Shown here: positions 54,042-63,144 of the stretch, one piece after another | Layout of the letters: every line of letters begins with the position of its first letter | Position numbering within the stretch: the stretch's first letter is position 1 | NCBI RefSeq assembly: GCF_038003525.1 | Contig: NZ_JBBOPI010000001.1 | Location: 177,001-241,000, forward strand | DNA: 64,000 nucleotides | Reading direction: 5' to 3' | From: Solibacillus sp. FSL H8-0538 | GTDB lineage: Bacteria; Bacillota; Bacilli; Bacillales_A; Planococcaceae | Translations under genes and position numbers: made by a program | Notes under the pieces: model-generated | Told to the model about the DNA's origin: nothing | Database searches by the model: none | What the model saw: the letters and a program-made list of their open reading frames with translations, nothing else

Positions 54042-55703
54042 ATGGTTTTTAAAACAAATATTAAAGCACCAACAGGCAATAAACTTACGTGTAAAGGGTG
54101 GACACAGGAAGCTGCTATGCGTATGTTGATGAATAATTTAGACCCAGAAGTTGCAGAAAATCCAGATGAGCTTGTGGTATACGGCGGCATTGGCAAAGCA
54201 GCGCGTAACTGGGAAAGCTATGAAAAAATTATTGAAACGTTGAAAGTGCTAGAAAACGATGAAACAATGCTTGTGCAATCCGGTAAGCCGGTTGCTGTAT
54301 TCCGCACACATGAACATGCACCGCGCATCCTCATTGCGAACTCCAACTTAGTACCAGCCTGGGCAAATTGGGACCATTTCTATGAATTAGAAGAACGCAA
54401 TTTAATGATGTACGGTCAAATGACAGCGGGTAGCTGGATTTATATTGGCGCACAAGGCATTTTACAAGGGACATATTTAAGCTTTGTGGAAGCAGGGAAA
54501 AAAGTGTTCGGCTCACCAGACTTACGCGGCAAATTTATTTTAACTGGTGGTATGGGTGGTATGAGTGGTGCGCAGCCTCTTGCAGGAAAAATGGCCGGTG
54601 CGGTTATCCTTGTTGTGGAAGTAGACCGTGCGAAAATTGAACGCAAAATGAACGAAGGCTATTGTGATTATGTGTGTGACACTGTGGACGAGGCAATGGA
54701 GCTTGTCAATAAACTAACAGCAGCAAAAGAACCCGCATCAATTGGGGTTGTTGGCAACTGTGCGGACGTCAACCGCGAGCTGTTAAACCGCGGAATTACT
54801 CCAGATTTCGTGACAGACCAAACGAGTGCGCATGACCCGGTTAACGGCTATATTCCAAATGGCATGACACTTTCAGAAGCACTAGATTTGCGAAAATCAG
54901 ATGTGAAAACATATGAGCGTCGTGCAAAAGAAACGATGGCTGAGCATGTGGGTACAATGCTAGAGTTCCAAGAGCGTGGAGCTGAAGTGTTCGATTACGG
55001 CAATAATATACGTGCTTATGCAAAAGAAATGGGCGTAGAAAATGCCTTTGATTTCCCGGGCTTTGTTCCAGCGTATATCCGACCATTATTCTGCGAGGGG
55101 AAAGGACCATTCCGCTGGGCAGCACTATCGGGGGACCCGGAGGATATTTATAAAACAGACGCACTAGCAAAGGAAATGTTTGCAGAAGATGTGAGTCTAG
55201 TAAACTGGATCGATATGGCGCAAAAAATGGTGAAGTGGCAAGGCTTACCGGCGCGTATTTGCTGGCTTGGCTACGGTGACCGTCACCGCTTTGCACATAA
55301 AGTTAACGAAATGGTTGCAAGCGGCCAACTAAAAGCACCCATCGTATTCGGGCGTGACCATTTAGATTCAGGCTCTGTTGCGTCACCAAATCGCGAAACA
55401 GAGGGCATGATGGATGGCTCGGATGCAGTATCAGATTGGCCATTACTCAATGCATTAGTCAATACGGCAGGCGGAGCGAGCTGGGTCAGTATTCATCACG
55501 GGGGCGGTGTCGGCATAGGATTCTCGCAGCATTCAGGTCAAGTTCTCGTTGCGGATGGCACACAGCTGGCGGCAGATAAAATTAATCGCGTCCTTATTTC
55601 AGATCCAGGGCTTGGCGTTGTTCGTCATGCGGATGCTGGCTATGATATTGCAATCCGCACAGCAAAAGAAAAAGGCGTTCATATGCCGATGCTAAAAGGA
55701 TGA
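54042..55703 (+). CDS. hutU: Urocanate hydratase
   Basis: A 553-residue NAD-dependent urocanase, second step of histidine breakdown (urocanate to imidazolonepropionate). The length fits the family. Diagnostic parts are the [17 protein letters not shown] region, [17 protein letters not shown] and the [15 protein letters not shown] glycine motif for NAD. Later come [15 protein letters not shown] and FDYGNNIR, and near the end [18 protein letters not shown]. Ribosome binding site AAAGGAGAGG. It is first in the operon hutU-hutI-hutG; the histidase hutH that normally precedes it is not in this window. Confidence 0.97.
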   Translation: MVFKTNIKAPTGNKLTCKGWTQEAAMRMLMNNLDPEVAENPDELVVYGGIGKAARNWESYEKIIETLKVLENDETMLVQSGKPVAVFRTHEHAPRILIANSNLVPAWANWDHFYELEERNLMMYGQMTAGSWIYIGAQGILQGTYLSFVEAGKKVFGSPDLRGKFILTGGMGGMSGAQPLAGKMAGAVILVVEVDRAKIERKMNEGYCDYVCDTVDEAMELVNKLTAAKEPASIGVVGNCADVNRELLNRGITPDFVTDQTSAHDPVNGYIPNGMTLSEALDLRKSDVKTYERRAKETMAEHVGTMLEFQERGAEVFDYGNNIRAYAKEMGVENAFDFPGFVPAYIRPLFCEGKGPFRWAALSGDPEDIYKTDALAKEMFAEDVSLVNWIDMAQKMVKWQGLPARICWLGYGDRHRFAHKVNEMVASGQLKAPIVFGRDHLDSGSVASPNRETEGMMDGSDAVSDWPLLNALVNTAGGASWVSIHHGGGVGIGFSQHSGQVLVADGTQLAADKINRVLISDPGLGVVRHADAGYDIAIRTAKEKGVHMPMLKG

Positions 55704-55708
55704 GTGCG

Positions 55709-56977
55709 ATGACAATTTTAATTATTAACGCAAATGAAATCATTACGCTTAAAAGTGAAGTGAAAGGTCCGCGTATAAAAGAAGCGATGAGTGAGCTAGC
55801 CATTCTGAAGGGTGTGAGCGTTCTTTTAGAAGGTGACCGCATTGCCAGGATAGCTCCACTTGCAGACATTGAAGCGGAATGCCCAGAGTTAGTTGAACAG
55901 GCACAGGTCATTGATGCGACGGGTAAAATTGTGATGCCAGGGCTTGTTGATTGTCATACGCATTTAGTGCACGGCGGGACGCGGGAGCATGAGTTGAACA
56001 TGCGCTTATCTGGTTTAACGTATATGGAAATTATGAACGCGGGTGGCGGCATTCACTACACCACAACGAAAACCCGCGAGGCGAGCTATGAAAAGCTGTA
56101 CGAGAAAACATATGCGCATTTGAACGATTTTCTGCGCTACGGTGTGACAACAGTCGAAGCAAAATCCGGCTACGGCCTAGATTGGCAAACAGAGCGCAAG
56201 CAGCTAGAGGTGGCCAAAACTTTGCATAAAAATCATCACGTTGATATTGTTTCTACGTTTATGGGCGCTCATGCCGTTCCGAAAGAATACAAAGACAATG
56301 AAGATGCATTCGTGGATTTAGTTGTGGAGGAAATGTTGCCTAAAGTGGCGGAGCTAGGTCTTGCTGAATTTAATGATGTATTTTGTGAGCACGGCGTTTT
56401 TACACCGGAACAGTCGCGCCGCATTTTAGTTGCAGGCAAAAGACTTGGTTTAACACCCAAAATTCATGCAGATGAAATTGAGCCGTATGAAGGGGCAGAG
56501 TTAGCTGTAGAAGTGGGTGCTATTTCTGCAGAGCATTTACTTGTGGCATCTGATAAGGGCATTAAAGCAATGGCGAAAGCTGGAACAATTGCTGTGTTAC
56601 TACCAGGAACCGCTTTCTTTTTACGCGCACCGTTTGCAAGAGGCCGTTTAATGGTCGATTCAGGCGTGCCTGTTGCCGTTTCAACGGACTTTAACCCAGG
56701 ATCTTCGCCGACAATTAGCGTACCGTTCATACAAAATTTAGCGTGCATGAATATGGGCATGACAATGGAAGAAGTACTATGTGCCACAACAATTAATGCC
56801 GCTTACGCAATTAACCGCGGCGACGAAATTGGTTCGCTTGAGGTAGGGAAAAAAGCAGATATTCTTCTATTAAATGTACCGAACTATAAGCAACTGCAAT
56901 ATTTTTACGGCATGAATCATACAGACACCGTCATTAAAGCAGGCAAAGTTGTCGTGAGAGGTGGCATATTACTATGA
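55709..56977 (+). CDS. hutI: Imidazolonepropionase
   Basis: A 422-residue amidohydrolase for the third step of histidine breakdown, giving formiminoglutamate. The metal motif CHTHLVHGGTRE is at about residues 78-89. Other marks are GGGIHYTTTKTR, TTVEAKSGYGLDWQTE, MGAHAVP, KIHADEIEP and VSTDFNPGSSP. An ATG at 55700 overlaps the hutU stop, but AAAAGGA ends right at it; the ATG at 55709 has that site at normal distance, so I take it as the start. The earlier start would add three residues. Confidence 0.96.
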   Translation: MTILIINANEIITLKSEVKGPRIKEAMSELAILKGVSVLLEGDRIARIAPLADIEAECPELVEQAQVIDATGKIVMPGLVDCHTHLVHGGTREHELNMRLSGLTYMEIMNAGGGIHYTTTKTREASYEKLYEKTYAHLNDFLRYGVTTVEAKSGYGLDWQTERKQLEVAKTLHKNHHVDIVSTFMGAHAVPKEYKDNEDAFVDLVVEEMLPKVAELGLAEFNDVFCEHGVFTPEQSRRILVAGKRLGLTPKIHADEIEPYEGAELAVEVGAISAEHLLVASDKGIKAMAKAGTIAVLLPGTAFFLRAPFARGRLMVDSGVPVAVSTDFNPGSSPTISVPFIQNLACMNMGMTMEEVLCATTINAAYAINRGDEIGSLEVGKKADILLLNVPNYKQLQYFYGMNHTDTVIKAGKVVVRGGILL

Positions 56978-57939
56978 GTGATTTTCTCGTAAAGCCTGCT
57001 ACAACCTGGAACCGCGTGGAAGGGCAAGATCTAAAAGTGAAGGACTGGATTGTGCCAAGCTGGGAAGTGTCTGCGGCAACATGGGACGTGGTCATTACCG
57101 GCGTCCCACTTTCTCGTTCATCGATTAGTGCATCGGCCGCTTCGGAATTCCCGGAAGCATTTAGACGTAGTTGGTCGCTGTTTTCAACTTATTATTTTGA
57201 TGAACATGTGGATTTCCGCTCACTTCGTGTAGCCGATTTAGGTGATGTGAAAATGCACGGTACCGATATTGTTCGATGCCATGCCAATATTGAAGCCGCC
57301 ATGGTGGACGTGCTAAAGGCGCATCCCGATAGCTGTTATGTCAGTATTGGCGGCGATCATTCGATTACAGCGCCGGTTATTCGCGCGTTAGCTATGGAAA
57401 CGGGTAAGCGTATCGGAATTTTGCAATTTGATACCCATTTAGATTTACGAGACGTCCAGGAGCATGGCCCGTCAAACGGCACGCCGATTCGTCAGCTTCT
57501 GGATGGGGGCATTGTGCGCGGTGAGGACGTGTACAACATTGGACTTCATGGTTTTTATAACGCACCAACCCTCATTGAGGCAGCGCGTCATTATGGAGTG
57601 AATATGATTTCATTGAAAGAATGTCGCCGCAATGGTGCAACGCGGCAAATTGCCGATGTAATGGCAGCGCTAGGTGAAAAAGTAGATTTTGTTTATGTCA
57701 CAGTGGATATGGATGTGCTCGACATCGCATATGCACCGGGCGTTCCGGCATCCACTCCAGGCGGTATGCGCACCGATGAATTATTTGATCTTTTATTTGA
57801 GGTCGGCAAGTACGACTTTGTGCGCGCGGTGGACTTTGTGTGCATCGACCCACACCGAGATACTCAGGCGCAGACGACCGTAAAAGCCGTAACATACGCG
57901 TTTTTAACGATGATGGTTTCGAGGTATATACACTTATAA
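56974..57939 (+). CDS. hutG: Formimidoylglutamase
   Basis: A 321-residue arginase-superfamily enzyme that hydrolyses formiminoglutamate to glutamate and formamide. The manganese ligands are seen in SIGGDHSIT, FDTHLDLRD and TVDMDVLDIAYAPG. The first of the paired motifs reads DTH where DAH is usual, which keeps the ligands. It overlaps hutI by four bases (ATGA). Its product formamide could be used by the amidase at 6774, an idea from function only; the genes are 49 kb apart. Confidence 0.93.
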   Translation: MSDFLVKPATTWNRVEGQDLKVKDWIVPSWEVSAATWDVVITGVPLSRSSISASAASEFPEAFRRSWSLFSTYYFDEHVDFRSLRVADLGDVKMHGTDIVRCHANIEAAMVDVLKAHPDSCYVSIGGDHSITAPVIRALAMETGKRIGILQFDTHLDLRDVQEHGPSNGTPIRQLLDGGIVRGEDVYNIGLHGFYNAPTLIEAARHYGVNMISLKECRRNGATRQIADVMAALGEKVDFVYVTVDMDVLDIAYAPGVPASTPGGMRTDELFDLLFEVGKYDFVRAVDFVCIDPHRDTQAQTTVKAVTYAFLTMMVSRYIHL

Positions 57940-57944
57940 TGAGG

Positions 57945-57980
57945 AAAGCTGCTGAATAATATTTTCAGTAGCTTTTTTTG
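57945..57980 (+). terminator. Rho-independent terminator of the hut operon
   Basis: AAAGCTGCTGAA (57945-57956) pairs with TTCAGTAGCTTT (57964-57975) and is followed by T-rich sequence, six bases after the hutG stop. Confidence 0.92.
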
Positions 57981-58047
57981 TTGTGTTGATATAGTTTACT
58001 AATTCCTGCACAATTAATTAAAAGTATAGAGATTGGGGATACTCAAA

Positions 58048-58806
58048 ATGGATCCATCAACACTAATTACAATGTTTTTCTTGGGGATTTTATTACTTAT
58101 TATCCTTGCGATTGTATCGTATATATTTCGAAAGAATAAAAGAATCGCATTCAGTAGTGCAGCTTTTCTAGGTACTACCTACATACTTTTCTTTGCGTTA
58201 CAGCCGATTGTTGAACGGCATGAACATGCAAATCGCTATGACACCTTAACGAGTTATTTGCAAAAAACATACCCCACATTGGAGTTTGAAATCCAGTCTA
58301 AAACATTAGAAGAAGGAATGTACCCATACGAATATTTCGTTTACGCAAACGATTATCGTTATCGTGGAGAAATATTTCGGGTTGATAGCGACGGAATAAT
58401 CCATCAAAACTCTTACACGACGGAAAGTTATGCTGGCTATGATGAATTAGACACCCTTATCCAAATGCATGCAGCGAGTGAACCGTTTGATTATCTTTTA
58501 AACGTACCTGAATATAAACGAATCGCCTCTTATGAACAGGATGATTTTATTGCTTATGCGGTGGAAATGAATGGTGAAATAATGCTTTGGATAGTTGAAA
58601 TTATCGACGGTCAATACTTTTTAGCGCAGGGCCTTACTGCGGATAATGGCAACAACTACATCAAAACGACTGTATCCACGAATCACGCCACACGGTATTC
58701 CGTTTTGTTGACTTTACCAGGTTTTGATGAAAATTCGTGGCAACAAGATTACGAAGCGGATCTTAATTTCACCCAACCGCCACCAAGTATATATGTTGTG
58801 GAATAA
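58048..58806 (+). CDS. Membrane-anchored protein of unknown function
   Basis: A 252-residue protein with two N-terminal membrane helices (about residues 4-24 and 33-52) and a mostly outside remainder rich in Tyr, Asp and Glu. I do not recognise a family; the outside part has alternating strands like PepSY- or YcdB-type domains, which is only an impression. An in-frame TTG at 58033 exists, but GGGGA before the ATG at 58048 favours the shorter version. It stands alone ahead of a two-component system on the same strand. Confidence 0.75.
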   Translation: MDPSTLITMFFLGILLLIILAIVSYIFRKNKRIAFSSAAFLGTTYILFFALQPIVERHEHANRYDTLTSYLQKTYPTLEFEIQSKTLEEGMYPYEYFVYANDYRYRGEIFRVDSDGIIHQNSYTTESYAGYDELDTLIQMHAASEPFDYLLNVPEYKRIASYEQDDFIAYAVEMNGEIMLWIVEIIDGQYFLAQGLTADNGNNYIKTTVSTNHATRYSVLLTLPGFDENSWQQDYEADLNFTQPPPSIYVVE

Positions 58807-58942
58807 ATATTCATTCTTATTGCAAATAACGTTGGAAATCAATTTCTCTCTACCTTAATGAAGCTCTAGTTATGTTTACTTTTCTTTTTCCTTTCTGTTG
58901 GTATAGGCTTATGAATAGATATTTAGGGAGTAGGTGATTTTT

Positions 58943-59611
58943 ATGCGAACGATTTTAGTTGTCGATGATGATCTTCATATTTTGGAGTTAGTACGCTTAC
59001 ATTTAGTTTCTTGGAGTTATAAGGTGTTGACCGCAAATTCTGGTAAAGTGGCCTTAGCATTAATGGATGAGTCGATTGATTTAGCAATCGTGGATATGAT
59101 GATGCCGGAATTAGATGGCTTGCAATTAACAACGGAATTAAAATCAGAGTGGGATTTACCGGTATTAATGCTGACGGCTAAAGGGGAATTAGATGATAAG
59201 CGAGAAGGGTTTATGGTAGGTGTTGATGATTACGTTGTAAAGCCGTTTGAACCTGAGGAGCTGTTATTTCGTGTACAGGCGATTTTGAGACGGTATGATA
59301 AACCAACAGAGCTGAAGATTGAGGTGGGAGATTTAAAGATTGATCGGAAAACGATGCAAATTGTTAAAGGTCAGATGAAATTACTTCTACCATTAAAGGA
59401 GTTTGAGTTACTCGCGATATTAGGGTCAAGACCAGGACAGGTTTTCGAACGAGGTTATTTAATGGAACAAGTATGGGGGTTTGAATATGAAAGGGATGAG
59501 ACACTTAATACACATATTAAGCGTGTTCGAGAGCGTCTCTCTGCTTTACAGTCATCTGTTCAAATTCAAACAGTACGCGGGGTAGGATATCGATTAGAGG
59601 TTAAAGTATGA
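58943..59611 (+). CDS. OmpR/PhoB-type response regulator
   Basis: A 222-residue transcription factor. The receiver has the acidic pair in VVDDDLHI, the acceptor Asp in AIVDMMMPELDG, Thr in MLTAKGE and Lys in VVKPFEPEE. The C-terminal winged helix (about residues 128-222) ends in the classic TLNTHIKRVRERL and QTVRGVGYRLE. It overlaps the following histidine kinase gene by four bases (ATGA). A GTG at 58934 is a possible earlier start. Targets are unknown; the small membrane gene behind the kinase is a natural candidate. Confidence 0.94.
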   Translation: MRTILVVDDDLHILELVRLHLVSWSYKVLTANSGKVALALMDESIDLAIVDMMMPELDGLQLTTELKSEWDLPVLMLTAKGELDDKREGFMVGVDDYVVKPFEPEELLFRVQAILRRYDKPTELKIEVGDLKIDRKTMQIVKGQMKLLLPLKEFELLAILGSRPGQVFERGYLMEQVWGFEYERDETLNTHIKRVRERLSALQSSVQIQTVRGVGYRLEVKV

Positions 59612-61002
59612 AAATAAAATCCTCTTTATATATAAAATATATTGTTGTTGCATTGTTTATCATGTTAATCAGCTCGATTATTGGATTTTTAGCAACGAAT
59701 ATGTATTACCATCGTATTGTGAAAGAGCAAAATGATTTAAAAAATGTCTCTATTGTAAGTGAAATGGCAGATTATATTACAAATCATTCGGAGCTCAATT
59801 TGCAGGAGCATCTAACAATGCTGGGGGATATGGGGTATCAGATCTATATAGTGAGTGAAAATGGGGATTCCAGTTTTTATGGTGGCGATTTTCGTTTAAA
59901 AGAGTTAGATAACCAAATAATTGAAGGTGTACTAGCTGGCGAGATTTTTCATGGTATGAGGGATTATCCAAGGCAGCTCTTTATTACAGGTTTTTTTGCG
60001 AATGATTTGCAAAACACAGCAGGAGTTTCTTTTTCATTTAAAGGTGTTCAATATGCGATGTTTATTCGACCGAATATTAGTTTCTTGTTTAGTGAAGCGC
60101 ACATCCTCCTTGGAGGGGTTACGGTATTAGTGGCGATTATTAGTCTGCTTGCAATTTTAGTATCTGCATGGTATTTAGTTCGTCCGATTAAGGCATTAAT
60201 AGTGGGGACTACTCGTATTGCTGCTGAAGACTATGATATAAGTATTCAAGTTAATCGTTCAGATGAGCTGGGTGCACTGGCGCATAGCTTTAATAAGATG
60301 GCGAAGCAACTTCAGGTGAATGAAGAGATACGTAAAACCTTTATTCGAAATGTGTCACATGATTTCCAATCTCCTTTACAAAATATTAGCGGATATGCAT
60401 CTTTATTAAAAAATGAAAAGCTAGATATAGCCAGTCGTGAGCACTATGCTTCGATCATTGAAATTGAAACATTACGTTTATCTAGTTTAACAAAGCAACT
60501 ATTATTATTAACTTCGCTCGATCAGTCGGCTACGCATGTCAAAAAGCAACCTGTCGTACTAAATGAGCAAATAGAAAACGCTGTCATGAAATACCAGTGG
60601 CTTCTTGAAAAAGAGGAGATTTCGATATGGCTTGATTTAGATGACATATCGGTTATGGGAGATGAGACGTTATTAGAGAATGTATGGGAAAACCTATTGA
60701 CGAATGCCGTTAAATATAATAAAACTGGTGGCGAAATTCGATTATCCATTAAAACGAAACAAGATTATGTTGAAATAGTATTTGAGGATACTGGAATTGG
60801 GATTGCTGAAGAAGATTTATTACATGTATTTGAGCGATTTTATCGAGTAGATGCATCGCGTGCGACAAAAGGTACAGGGTTAGGTTTATCCATTGTAAAA
60901 GAAATTGTTACGCTTCATCATGGAGACGTACAAATAACAAGTAGACTTGGTCAGGGAACAAAAGTAATGGTGATGTTACCAAATTCGCCTCCCGTAGTTT
61001 AG
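59608..61002 (+). CDS. Sensor histidine kinase
   Basis: A 464-residue membrane kinase: helix 1 (about residues 9-31), an outside sensor of about 130 residues, helix 2 (about 172-195), HAMP, then the dimerisation helix with the phospho-His in NVSHDFQSPLQ, where Phe replaces the usual Leu or Ile. The catalytic domain has the N-box ENLLTNAVKY, G1 EDTGIGI and G2 GTGLGLSIVK. It is the partner of the response regulator it overlaps. The signal is unknown. Confidence 0.94.
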   Translation: MKIKSSLYIKYIVVALFIMLISSIIGFLATNMYYHRIVKEQNDLKNVSIVSEMADYITNHSELNLQEHLTMLGDMGYQIYIVSENGDSSFYGGDFRLKELDNQIIEGVLAGEIFHGMRDYPRQLFITGFFANDLQNTAGVSFSFKGVQYAMFIRPNISFLFSEAHILLGGVTVLVAIISLLAILVSAWYLVRPIKALIVGTTRIAAEDYDISIQVNRSDELGALAHSFNKMAKQLQVNEEIRKTFIRNVSHDFQSPLQNISGYASLLKNEKLDIASREHYASIIEIETLRLSSLTKQLLLLTSLDQSATHVKKQPVVLNEQIENAVMKYQWLLEKEEISIWLDLDDISVMGDETLLENVWENLLTNAVKYNKTGGEIRLSIKTKQDYVEIVFEDTGIGIAEEDLLHVFERFYRVDASRATKGTGLGLSIVKEIVTLHHGDVQITSRLGQGTKVMVMLPNSPPVV

Positions 61003-61060
61003 ATTGAGTTTAGATTTGTTTCATATACTGCCTTTATACAAAAGTATGGAGGTATTTTTT

Positions 61061-61456
61061 ATGGAGAAAATTTGGAGTATTCGCCTTATTCGTTTGGCGG
61101 CTATCTTTGGTTTGTTAGGGGCAGTATTAGGTTCTGATATGTCGGGTTCAGGAAATTATCAATTTAAAGCAATTCACGCGCATATGTTAGTAGTTGGTTG
61201 GCTATCGGTATTTGCTTGGGGACTATTTTATAAAGTATATAAAGTAAAGATGAAAAAGCTTGTATCCTTCCATGGATGGACTGTTGTAATCGGCTCTATT
61301 GGTCTAACAGTGGGGATGCTTTTTTACAATATCAATCCATTTAACTTTAGTGAAGTAATAACACTTATTACGTTCATTGTCGGAGGCACTGTGTTACTGG
61401 TGAGCTTTGTGTTATTCATTGCCATCACGTTTTTATTAGAAAAGAGCGAGGCATAA
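61061..61456 (+). CDS. Small membrane protein resembling a heme-copper oxidase subunit I fragment
   Basis: A 131-residue protein with four membrane helices. It contains KAIHAHMLVVGWLSVFAWGL and FHGWTVVIGSIGLTVGM, with His positions similar to the first helices of cytochrome c oxidase subunit I (cbb3 type). Proteins of this size are often annotated as cytochrome oxidase-like, but this one lacks the copper site and most heme ligands. The start is set at the ATG at 61061, with ATGGAGGT upstream. It lies 58 bases behind the kinase gene and could be part of the same transcript. Confidence 0.75.
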   Translation: MEKIWSIRLIRLAAIFGLLGAVLGSDMSGSGNYQFKAIHAHMLVVGWLSVFAWGLFYKVYKVKMKKLVSFHGWTVVIGSIGLTVGMLFYNINPFNFSEVITLITFIVGGTVLLVSFVLFIAITFLLEKSEA

Positions 61457-61466
61457 CGCGAATTGG

Positions 61467-61709
61467 TTGAAAGAGATAAAATTATGGCTAGGTAGTGTAG
61501 TTACCTAATTAGTTGTAACGAGTATTCAATTTGTTGTAGCGATCACATTAAAAGAACAAGCATCGTTAGTTACAAATATCAGTTTCCCACACAATGTACA
61601 ATCAGTCGAAGGAGAGAAACTAGTTGGTATGTACTTCCCTTCAGATAAAGAAATACCTTTATTTGTCGTATTCTTCAAGGAGACGGCATGCATAAGACTA
61701 GTAGATTAA
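61467..61709 (+). pseudogene. Small membrane-anchored protein gene broken by a stop
   Basis: One frame reads like protein for 81 codons except for TAA at 61506: KEIKLWLGSVVT, stop, LVVTSIQFVVAITLKEQASL, then HNVQSVEGEKLVGMYFPSDK and FVVFFKETACIRLVD. Hydrophobic residues around the stop would form a membrane helix, with an outside part behind. There is no ribosome binding site in front of the TTG at 61467. It lies directly behind the small oxidase-like gene and before a good terminator, so it was probably the last gene of that operon. Confidence 0.5.
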
Positions 61710-61796
61710 ATTGATGTGATGCATTTCGGACTGGTGAAGCTTAAGCGTTTGGGCGAATTCATTTAACATCATTCTCTCAAAATATCCCTAAATTAC

Positions 61797-61840
61797 TAGG
61801 CTTGATTCTACTTATTGTAGAGCCAAGCCTATTTTTATTT
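61797..61840 (+). terminator. Rho-independent terminator
   Basis: TAGGCTTGATTCTAC pairs with GTAGAGCCAAGCCTA around TTATT, with T-rich sequence behind. It ends the two-component/small membrane gene unit. Confidence 0.8.
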
Positions 61841-61859
61841 CCGATTAACTAAGTAAAGC

Positions 61860-62228
61860 CTAGTTAAAAGACAGCTCACCAGTCCAGGTTGACATACCTT
61901 CTGAAACATTCACAACTTTGTAGTCATTGGAGAAAAGGAGCGCGCTTGCTTGTTGGGAGCGATTACCGCTTTGGCAAATGACGAGATAAGGTTGTTCCTG
62001 ATCGAGCTCGGTAAAATCAGTAGTCGTTAAGGAGGATAACGGTTTGTTTTGTGCGTTTGGAATATGACCTGCGTCAAATTCACTTGGCTCTCGCACATCT
62101 AACACAATATATCCTTGCTCTACGTAGTTTTCGATTTCACTAAGAGAAATCGTTTGAAAGGCTTCTTCCGATTGAGCGCAGCCCGTTAAAAATAGGAGTA
62201 GTGATAAAGCGATAATTAGGTTTTTCAA
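61860..62228 (-). CDS. Rhodanese-like lipoprotein
   Basis: A 122-residue protein with a lipoprotein signal peptide (lipobox LTGC, Cys17) and one rhodanese domain carried outside the membrane. Active-site loop CQSGNRS, entry motif LDVREPSEF. The start has a GGAAG ribosome binding site. It is divergent from the CstR-like repressor gene, and the shared intergenic region has a CstR-type operator, so it probably belongs to the same persulfide response. An outside rhodanese may handle extracellular sulfane sulfur. Confidence 0.9.
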   Translation of the reverse strand: MKNLIIALSLLLFLTGCAQSEEAFQTISLSEIENYVEQGYIVLDVREPSEFDAGHIPNAQNKPLSSLTTTDFTELDQEQPYLVICQSGNRSQQASALLFSNDYKVVNVSEGMSTWTGELSFN

Positions 62229-62256
62229 AAAAACACTTCCTTTCGAGATTTTTATG

Positions 62257-62308
62257 TTGACGTTTTACCCATGGGGGTATAATATGATGAGTGTAAGCAA
62301 GTTGTCAA
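62257..62308. promoter_or_regulatory. Divergent promoters with shared CstR-type operator
   Basis: Plus strand: TTGACG (62257-62262), 17 bases, TAATAT (62280-62285). Minus strand: TTGACA (62308-62303), 18 bases, TATTAT (62284-62279). The palindrome TACCC-ATGG-GGGTA (62266-62279) lies between the plus-strand boxes and overlaps the -10/start area of the minus-strand promoter. One repressor dimer or tetramer here could shut both genes. Confidence 0.7.
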
Positions 62309-62336
62309 TGACTTGTGAATAAAGGAGTAAAAGAAT

Positions 62337-62597
62337 ATGAACTATGATGCAAAAGTGACGAATCGCTTAAAACGTATTGAGGGTCAACTACGTGCAGTCC
62401 TTCGCATGATGGAAGAAGATAAGGATTGTAAAGAGGTTATCACCCAGTTAAGCGCAATACGTTCAGGTGTCGATCGCACAATTGGTGTAATTGTAACAGA
62501 CAATTTGCTCGAATGTATTAAAGAAGCAGATGGGGACGACCAGAAGATGAATCAAGTGGTTCAAGAAGCAATTAATTTAGTCGTGAAAAGTCGATAA
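62337..62597 (+). CDS. cstR: CstR-like persulfide-sensing repressor
   Basis: An 86-residue all-helical repressor of the CsoR/FrmR family. It has Cys31 (DKDCKEV) and Cys60 (NLLECIKE), exactly the pair that in Staphylococcus aureus CstR is cross-linked by persulfides. The His that copper-sensing CsoR needs just before the second Cys is absent (NLLEC). The sulfur-transfer genes around it agree with CstR rather than a copper sensor. It would bind the three ATACC-type palindromes at 62266, 62629 and 63822 and leave DNA when persulfide builds up. Ribosome binding site AAAGGAG. Confidence 0.88.
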   Translation: MNYDAKVTNRLKRIEGQLRAVLRMMEEDKDCKEVITQLSAIRSGVDRTIGVIVTDNLLECIKEADGDDQKMNQVVQEAINLVVKSR

Positions 62598-62628
62598 GGC
62601 TTGCGACTATTTATTTTTAATTAAAATA

Positions 62629-62644
62629 ATACCCATGCAGGTAT
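62629..62644 (+). promoter_or_regulatory. CstR-type operator 2
   Basis: ATACCCATGCAGGTAT: an ATACC-N6-GGTAT palindrome directly before the AAAGGAG ribosome binding site of the DsrE-like gene. Same pattern as the sites at 62266 and 63822. Confidence 0.7.
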
Positions 62645-62657
62645 AAAGGAGTTTGAA

Positions 62658-63134
62658 ATGGAAAAGAAAAGAACAACGATTGTATTATTTAGTGGTGATT
62701 ATGATAAGGCGATGGCAGCTTACATTATCGCAAATGGTGCAGCGGCATATGATCATGAGGTAACCATTTTTCATACGTTTTGGGGAATCAACGCATTACG
62801 TAAACAAGAGCAAGTACAAGTGAAAAAAGGCTTCCTAGAAAAAATGTTCGGTAAAATGATGCCTCGCGGTGCAGAACAGCTTGGCCTATCAAAAATGCAA
62901 ATGATGGGCATGGGTCCGAAAATGATTAAGCATGTCATGAACAAGCATAATGCATTAACTTTAACACAGCTTATTGAAATGGCGCAGGAACAAGAAATTA
63001 AACTCGTTTCATGTACGATGACAATGGATTTACTTGGCCTTCAACAAGAAGAGTTACTAGACGGAGTTGAATACGCTGGCGTAGCTGCTTACTTAGCAGA
63101 TGCGGAAAATGGTAACGTTAACTTATTCATATAA
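62658..63134 (+). CDS. DsrE/DsrF-like sulfur carrier protein
   Basis: A 158-residue DsrE2-type protein with strand motifs TTIVLFSGDYDKAMAAYIIA and VTIFHTFWGINAL. A Met-rich middle of about 45 residues follows (MFGKMMPRGAEQLG, then MQMMGMGPKM). The conserved sulfur-carrying Cys lies in LVSCTMTMDLLG. Such proteins pass persulfide sulfur between rhodanese and TusA partners, both encoded just downstream. It begins 61 bases after cstR with its own operator in front. Confidence 0.88.
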   Translation: MEKKRTTIVLFSGDYDKAMAAYIIANGAAAYDHEVTIFHTFWGINALRKQEQVQVKKGFLEKMFGKMMPRGAEQLGLSKMQMMGMGPKMIKHVMNKHNALTLTQLIEMAQEQEIKLVSCTMTMDLLGLQQEELLDGVEYAGVAAYLADAENGNVNLFI

Positions 63135-63144
63135 GGAGGACACT

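Noticed and set aside
61061..61456. Calling the small membrane protein a true cytochrome oxidase catalytic subunit
   Set aside because: It is far too short (131 residues against about 450-550) and lacks the copper ligands and most heme ligands; only a resemblance in the first helices is claimed.
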